Below are positions 16,176 to 19,990 of a stretch of DNA of 19,990 nt, in pieces (the stretch's first letter is position 1; each line of letters begins with the position of its first letter). This DNA comes from UBA1738 sp964388835 (GTDB taxonomy: Bacteria > Bacillota > Clostridia > UBA1381), in NCBI GenBank assembly GCA_964388835.1, contig CAYMBZ010000026.1, positions 1 to 19,990 on the forward strand, written 5' to 3'. The position numbers and the translations under genes were made by a program. Below the pieces are notes generated by a model, which was not told where the DNA came from, ran no database searches, and saw nothing but the letters and a program-made list of their open reading frames with translations.

Positions 16176-16248
16176 CAAAATACAAAAACGAATTTTAACA
16201 TTTTACAAAGCAACACAACAAGGCTTTACCAAAATAATAAGTAAAGCC
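16164..16248 (-). promoter_or_regulatory. Competing pairing segments of the aro attenuator
   Basis: Segment 1, GGCTTTAC (16241-16248), lies within the Phe/Tyr codon cluster and pairs perfectly with segment 2, GTAAAGCC (16222-16229). Segment 2 can instead pair with GGTATTAC inside the 5' arm of the terminator, over seven of eight positions. A ribosome stalled on Phe or Tyr codons would cover segment 1 and let segment 2 block the terminator. The pairings are seen; the mechanism is inferred. Confidence 0.65.
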
Positions 16249-16284
16249 ATAAAAGTATCCAAATGTGCTGCGAAGTTTATTCAT
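16195..16284 (-). CDS. Phe/Tyr-rich leader peptide of the aro operon
   Basis: A 29-codon open frame begins with ATG at 16284, has a clear ribosome binding site AAGGAG seven bases upstream, and ends with TAA at 16195-16197. It encodes five Phe and four Tyr. Eight of the eleven residues 8-18 (FGYFYGFTYYF) are aromatic. It lies between a consensus promoter and an intrinsic terminator in front of genes for both Phe and Tyr synthesis. This is the logic of the E. coli pheL and trpL leaders, where ribosome stalling at codons for the scarce amino acid prevents termination. The peptide itself probably has no other role. The composition is far from chance, so the call is confident although no homologue is recognised. 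Confidence 0.88.
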   Translation of the reverse strand: MNKLRSTFGYFYGFTYYFGKALLCCFVKC

Positions 16285-16314
16285 CTTCGTACTCCTTTTT
16301 CTTATTTGCTAACT

Positions 16315-16343
16315 ATTATAGCACTCTCTTTTTAATTTGTCAA
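16315..16343 (-). promoter_or_regulatory. Promoter of the aro operon
   Basis: On the minus strand a perfect TTGACA (16338-16343), a 17-base spacer and a perfect TATAAT (16315-16320) lie just upstream of the leader peptide. The predicted start near 16308 gives a leader of about 220 bases before aroF. Confidence 0.9.
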
Positions 16344-16418
16344 CCGCTTTTTGAATTTTTTTTCAAATCCGGACTGCAATCCAGTATATGGTCACGATAT
16401 TCTGTATTGTAAACGCTC

Positions 16419-18122
16419 TTATTCGTTTCCTAAAATATATGCACTTCCGCGTGCCTCAAGGTCCTTAAGATTGCTCCAAACAAAGAATTTAATCTCTTTT
16501 ACACCGTTCATATCACCTATTGTGTATTCACAGCTCTTTTCAGCCCCGGTATATGCCGCGGCGATTCCCGCACCTATCACATCCGCCGAAATCAGATTGT
16601 TCCCTGTGCCGTAAACCGCCGCAATTACGGCATAGTTCTTTGCTTCACCGGTGTAGTTCTTGCAATCGAGAAAAACTCTTACATTATCTCCCTTTGCAAG
16701 CTGTGTCAGCTTATCAATTTTTGTTTCTCCCTTTGTTATTTCAGATACTTTCATCTCTGCTACCGGCAAATGTTTTGTAACCTTGACATAGTCAACCGTA
16801 TATTCCGTTCCGCCTGCTAAGTTACCGAACATAATTTTTTCATAAGTTCTGCCCGACACATGTACACCGCTTCCCGCAGTGCCGGTTACCGCTGACATAT
16901 CTTCGCTGATTTGTGCCATTCTCTCGCCGTTTGCGCCTTCAACCGTCATCTTCAGCGTAATCTTATCCCTGTTTATGGTATATTTTAAGGTTCTCCATTC
17001 GTTATCCGCCGCACCAACAGAGGTCTTTGTGCCGGTTGAAGAAATTCGTGTCTGGGTTCCGCCACTTTCTGCCGTTCCGTCATGCCATCCGATTACAAAG
17101 TTGTTGATATACGCATGGTAGATAATAGCAGGGCTAAACACGACATCATTGTCTTTAAGCGCCAAATATCGATAATTAGCCGTAGGTATCTTCGCGCGCA
17201 TTTCTATTTCATACACATTGTTTGTGGACAAATCAATCGGTTCGGAAAGTTCAAGTTCCACCGGCACCTCCGTTGGATTATAAAGCATTGCAAGCTGTGA
17301 TGATACATCCCTTACCCATACATATCCGGGTGCAAGACCGGATATCTTTGTCGTATCGTCATTTCCGTCAAACTCAAATTTGCCTAAGTTTTTTGATACC
17401 GCTGATGCATCGGATATTTTTTTAACCTTTATATAATCAAGAGAAAGTTTCTGATCACGTGCCAATGAACCCCAAAGTAAATGGTCGTATTTCGTTCCCG
17501 GTCTGTGCTGAAAATTCCCATTTCCGGTAAGTGAAGCAAGTGTTGTTGAAGTTGTGTTCGTAACCGTTCCGGATGCCTTCTCATCCTCTACTTTAAGTGA
17601 AATATTTCCCTTATTATATGTTATTGTAGTGGTTCTCCATTCATTCGATGATGCACTGCCTATGCCCGACTTGTCATCCAAAGACATATCGGATTCCCCC
17701 GTCGCAGGGAATGAATATCTGCACAATGCCAAAAACCCCTGTGCCATTGCGGGATACAGCAGTGTATCCTCGGGATTTCCGTTTGATAATGCCAACAAAC
17801 GATAGTTCTCGTGAGGCATTTTAAATCGAAGCCTTATTTCATATTTGTCATTACTTGAAAGGTCAATTTTCTCCGAAAGTGGAAAGCGCACAACGTATTC
17901 CGAGCCGTCCTGAATATACGACAGCTGAGATTCCGAATATGAAACCCACACTTTTTCGGGAATAAGCCCGATTACATTCTCCGCATCATTCTGCGAATCA
18001 AAATCAAGGTCAAGCAGATATTTTTCCTCCACTGCCGCAGATACCGGCATAATCGGCATGACAGCCGCCGCGGAAATCACGGAGGCTATTACCGCCGCAA
18101 TCAATTTTTTTAATTTTTTCAT
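16419..18122 (-). CDS. Secreted protein with two repeated domains, function unknown
   Basis: This 567-residue protein starts with a Sec signal peptide: lysines, a hydrophobic stretch, then PVSA at 26-29, so cleavage is likely near residue 29-30. Two copies of a domain of about 200 residues follow (about 35-235 and 247-449). They share the patterns EIRLRFKMPHENYRLLAL / EIEMRAKIPTANYRYLAL, NEWRT, and a closing LDYIKVKK / VDYVKVTK. The beta-rich pattern suggests a concanavalin-like jelly-roll, possibly carbohydrate binding, though I recognise no named family. A third beta-rich domain of about 110 residues ends the protein. There is no LPXTG motif or membrane anchor, so it is free or non-covalently attached. 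The start has GAAAGG upstream. It is transcribed alone, upstream of the aro operon. Confidence 0.82.
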   Translation of the reverse strand: MKKLKKLIAAVIASVISAAAVMPIMPVSAAVEEKYLLDLDFDSQNDAENVIGLIPEKVWVSYSESQLSYIQDGSEYVVRFPLSEKIDLSSNDKYEIRLRFKMPHENYRLLALSNGNPEDTLLYPAMAQGFLALCRYSFPATGESDMSLDDKSGIGSASSNEWRTTTITYNKGNISLKVEDEKASGTVTNTTSTTLASLTGNGNFQHRPGTKYDHLLWGSLARDQKLSLDYIKVKKISDASAVSKNLGKFEFDGNDDTTKISGLAPGYVWVRDVSSQLAMLYNPTEVPVELELSEPIDLSTNNVYEIEMRAKIPTANYRYLALKDNDVVFSPAIIYHAYINNFVIGWHDGTAESGGTQTRISSTGTKTSVGAADNEWRTLKYTINRDKITLKMTVEGANGERMAQISEDMSAVTGTAGSGVHVSGRTYEKIMFGNLAGGTEYTVDYVKVTKHLPVAEMKVSEITKGETKIDKLTQLAKGDNVRVFLDCKNYTGEAKNYAVIAAVYGTGNNLISADVIGAGIAAAYTGAEKSCEYTIGDMNGVKEIKFFVWSNLKDLEARGSAYILGNE

Positions 18123-18149
18123 AGTGTTTCATCCTTTCATAAAATCATT

Positions 18150-18201
18150 GGTACACCTGTACCGGCAATTTTATTCTATAGCATGAGCATTATCGTGTAA
18201 A
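18150..18201 (-). promoter_or_regulatory. Promoter and possible operator of the secreted protein gene
   Basis: On the minus strand TTTACA (18196-18201) and TAGAAT (18173-18178) are 17 bases apart, about 50 bases from the start codon. Just downstream of the expected transcription start lies the perfect palindrome GGTACACCTGTACC (18150-18163), which could be an operator or a small 5' hairpin. The promoter match is moderate. Confidence 0.5.
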
Positions 18202-18459
18202 CTGACAGATTTTCATTATGTAACTATTTTTGACAAACGCATGTATCAATATTTTAATATGTAACATTTTTTGTCTTTCGGTATAAAAATACGAACTTCT
18301 TATTAAACTTTGTAACACAATTGCCCCAAGGCTTCCCCTCTCTACCTACTCCGCATGCATAATGAAACTGCAGATTTAGTCATTATGGCAGAAAGCGAAC
18401 CGATTAAAATTCTTAAATTGCTCAAAATGTGAAAAATATGTTAATAATACAAAAAAAAC
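18202..18459. other. AT-rich intergenic region between divergent genes
   Basis: This is the central part of a 453-base gap between the divergent secreted protein and PEP carboxykinase genes. No credible gene or RNA element was seen. It contains ATGTGAA (18427-18433), which forms a perfect inverted repeat with TTCACAT (18460-18466) at the PEP carboxykinase promoter. Confidence 0.5.
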
Positions 18460-18497
18460 TTCACATATTGACAAAACTGTGTTATAATAAGTATGAT
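18460..18497 (+). promoter_or_regulatory. Promoter region of PEP carboxykinase gene
   Basis: Two overlapping promoters can be drawn: TTCACA (18460-18465) with TATAAT (18483-18488) at 17 bases, or TTGACA (18468-18473) with TATGAT (18492-18497) at 18 bases. Either gives a 5' leader of about 70-80 bases. The first -35 box is half of a spaced inverted repeat, suggesting a binding protein. Another small palindrome, ATTGT-T-ACAAT, lies in the leader at 18522-18532. Confidence 0.7.
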
Positions 18498-18575
18498 AGC
18501 GAAAGAGTTTATGATAGTCAGATTGTTACAATTTTATCACTCGATTATCATATTTTAGTTAAAGGAGGAAAAACC

Positions 18576-19990
18576 ATGACAAACAATAAAGCTGTAAAAG
18601 CATGGATGGACGAAATGGTTGCAATGTGCAAGCCGTCTGAAATTGTATGGATTGACGGAAGCGAAGAACAGCTTGAAGCTCTGAGAGAGGAAGCTGTTGC
18701 AACAGGAGAAATAATTAAGCTGAACCAGGAAAAACTCCCGGGCTGTTATTACCACAGAACCGCGGAAAATGACGTTGCCCGCGTTGAGGACAGAACCTTT
18801 ATCTGCACACCTACGGAAGAAGAGGCAGGTCCTATCAATAACTGGATGGAGCCGGAAAAAATGTATGCAAAATTGAAGGCTCTTTACGACGGCTCAATGG
18901 ACGGAAGAACAATGTACGTTATTCCTTATTCAATGGGTCCTGTAGGCTCACCATTCTCAAAGATTGGTATCGAGCTTACCGACAGTATCTACGTTGTATT
19001 AAACATGGCTATCATGACAAGAATCGGCAAAAAGGTTATGGAACAGCTTGGCGACAGCGATGATTTCGTTAAGTGTCTGCATGCTAAAAAGGACGTAAAT
19101 CCGGAAGAAAGATATATCGTTCAATTCCCGCAAGATTCGACAATTTGGTCAATCAACTCTGCTTACGGCGGAAACGTGCTTTTGGGTAAAAAGTGTTTCG
19201 CGCTCCGTATCGCATCATACCTGGGTATGAAAGAGGGTTGGATGGCTGAGCATATGCTCATTTTAGGTCTTGAAAATCCACAAGGCGAGGTTCATTATAT
19301 TTGTGCCGCATTCCCGTCAGCTTGCGGTAAAACCAACCTTGCAATGCTTATTCCACCGGAATACCTTAAGGAAAAGGGATATAAAGTTTGGACAGTCGGC
19401 GATGATATTTCATGGCTGAGAATCGGGTCGGACGGCAGACTTTACGCAATCAACCCTGAAGCAGGTTTCTTCGGCGTTGCTCCGGGAACAAGCGAAAAGA
19501 CAAACTTCAATGCCTTGGCAGCTACAAAGAAGAATACTATCTTTACAAACGTTGCCATTAACAATGATGATATGACAGTTTGGTGGGAAGGTCTCGACAA
19601 GAATCCGCCTGTTAATGCCACAGAGTGGAAAGGCGCTCAGGTTAACGGGCCGGAATATACCGCTGAGGGCAACAAGCTTGCTCATCCGAACTCAAGATTT
19701 ACAGCTCCGGCTGTTAACTGCCCGTGCATTTCAAAGGAATTTGAAAATCCGCAGGGTGTTCCGATTGATGCAATCGTATTCGGCGGCAGACGTGCTAAGT
19801 GCGCTCCCCTTGTATATCAGGCAAGAGATTGGCAGCACGGCGTATTTGTAGGCGCTACAATGGCTTCCGAAACAACAGCCGCTGCAGCAGGCGCTGTCGG
19901 CGTTGTAAGACGTGACCCGATGGCTATGAAGCCTTTCGTAGGCTACAACATGGCAGACTATTTCGGTCACTGGCTTGAAATGGGCAAGAA
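18576..19990 (+). CDS. pckG: Phosphoenolpyruvate carboxykinase (GTP), 3' end beyond window
   Basis: The first 471 codons are present and the frame is open to the window edge. GTP-type enzymes are about 600 residues, so some 130 are missing. It interconverts oxaloacetate and PEP with GTP/GDP. In anaerobes it often runs toward oxaloacetate to feed C4 acid formation. Motifs seen are the P-loop FPSACGKTN (246-254), including the reactive cysteine Cys250 typical of the GTP class, VGDDISWL (274-281) with metal-binding Asp276-Asp277, FGGRR (402-406), and the guanine-binding region FVGYNMADYFGHW (454-466). The start follows a textbook AAAGGAGG (18561-18568). It has its own promoter and no upstream partner gene. 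Confidence 0.96.
   Translation, partial: MTNNKAVKAWMDEMVAMCKPSEIVWIDGSEEQLEALREEAVATGEIIKLNQEKLPGCYYHRTAENDVARVEDRTFICTPTEEEAGPINNWMEPEKMYAKLKALYDGSMDGRTMYVIPYSMGPVGSPFSKIGIELTDSIYVVLNMAIMTRIGKKVMEQLGDSDDFVKCLHAKKDVNPEERYIVQFPQDSTIWSINSAYGGNVLLGKKCFALRIASYLGMKEGWMAEHMLILGLENPQGEVHYICAAFPSACGKTNLAMLIPPEYLKEKGYKVWTVGDDISWLRIGSDGRLYAINPEAGFFGVAPGTSEKTNFNALAATKKNTIFTNVAINNDDMTVWWEGLDKNPPVNATEWKGAQVNGPEYTAEGNKLAHPNSRFTAPAVNCPCISKEFENPQGVPIDAIVFGGRRAKCAPLVYQARDWQHGVFVGATMASETTAAAAGAVGVVRRDPMAMKPFVGYNMADYFGHWLEMGK

Noticed and set aside
16092..16308. T-box riboswitch in the aro leader
   Set aside because: No AGGGTGGNACCGCG-type antiterminator sequence or specifier-loop layout was found; the aromatic-rich leader peptide with alternative hairpins explains the terminator better.
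16340..16385. Hairpins TTTGAA/TTCAAA and GGATTGCAGTCC as terminator of the secreted protein gene
   Set aside because: The stems are short and AT-rich or only four pairs long, and no T run follows on the minus strand, so a terminator is not supported.

Overview
The window looks like chromosomal DNA of a low-GC Gram-positive anaerobe, most likely a clostridial gut or rumen bacterium. The evidence is strong AGGAGG-type ribosome binding sites, near-consensus TTGACA/TATAAT promoters, T-run terminators, a type I-beta DAHP synthase, a GTP-type PEP carboxykinase and a decarboxylase-type sodium pump subunit. No phage, transposon, CRISPR array, rRNA or tRNA was seen.

Layout. (1) 1-7930 is a carbohydrate locus. 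It holds a large cytoplasmic GH106-like glycosidase, a decayed glycosidase pseudogene (2952-3901), a bidirectional terminator, an AraC regulator on the minus strand, and a divergent pair made of a DMT-family transporter and a GH36-like alpha-galactosidase. Neither intact glycosidase has a signal peptide, so the substrates are probably imported glycosides or oligosaccharides. (2) 7930-9790, minus strand, holds an ion-pumping decarboxylase beta subunit (OadB/GcdB type) followed by a 41-residue membrane protein resembling a minimal OadG. Their roughly 300-nt leader starts with a consensus promoter and a yybP-ykoY (Mn2+) riboswitch joined to an intrinsic terminator. A second possible fold near the start codon could hide the ribosome binding site. 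(3) 9793-16310, minus strand, is one compact aromatic amino acid operon in the order aroF, tyrA, aroB, aroA, aroC, pheA, with genes overlapping or almost touching. It is preceded by a consensus promoter, a 29-codon leader peptide packed with Phe and Tyr codons, and an intrinsic terminator, which is the architecture of ribosome-mediated attenuation. (4) 16419-18122, minus strand, is a secreted protein of unknown function built from two repeats of about 200 residues plus a C-terminal domain. (5) 18576 to the window end, plus strand, is the first 471 codons of GTP-dependent PEP carboxykinase.

How the parts relate. The aro operon runs from DAHP synthase to both tyrosine and phenylalanine branches but lacks aroD, aroE and aroK, which must lie elsewhere. 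The leader peptide would let Phe/Tyr-tRNA charging control the whole set. PEP carboxykinase and the decarboxylase beta subunit both touch C4-acid metabolism, but no shared regulation can be shown. The most notable items are the two RNA-based control regions: the Phe/Tyr attenuator and the Mn2+-type riboswitch in front of a sodium-pump gene rather than an obvious manganese exporter.
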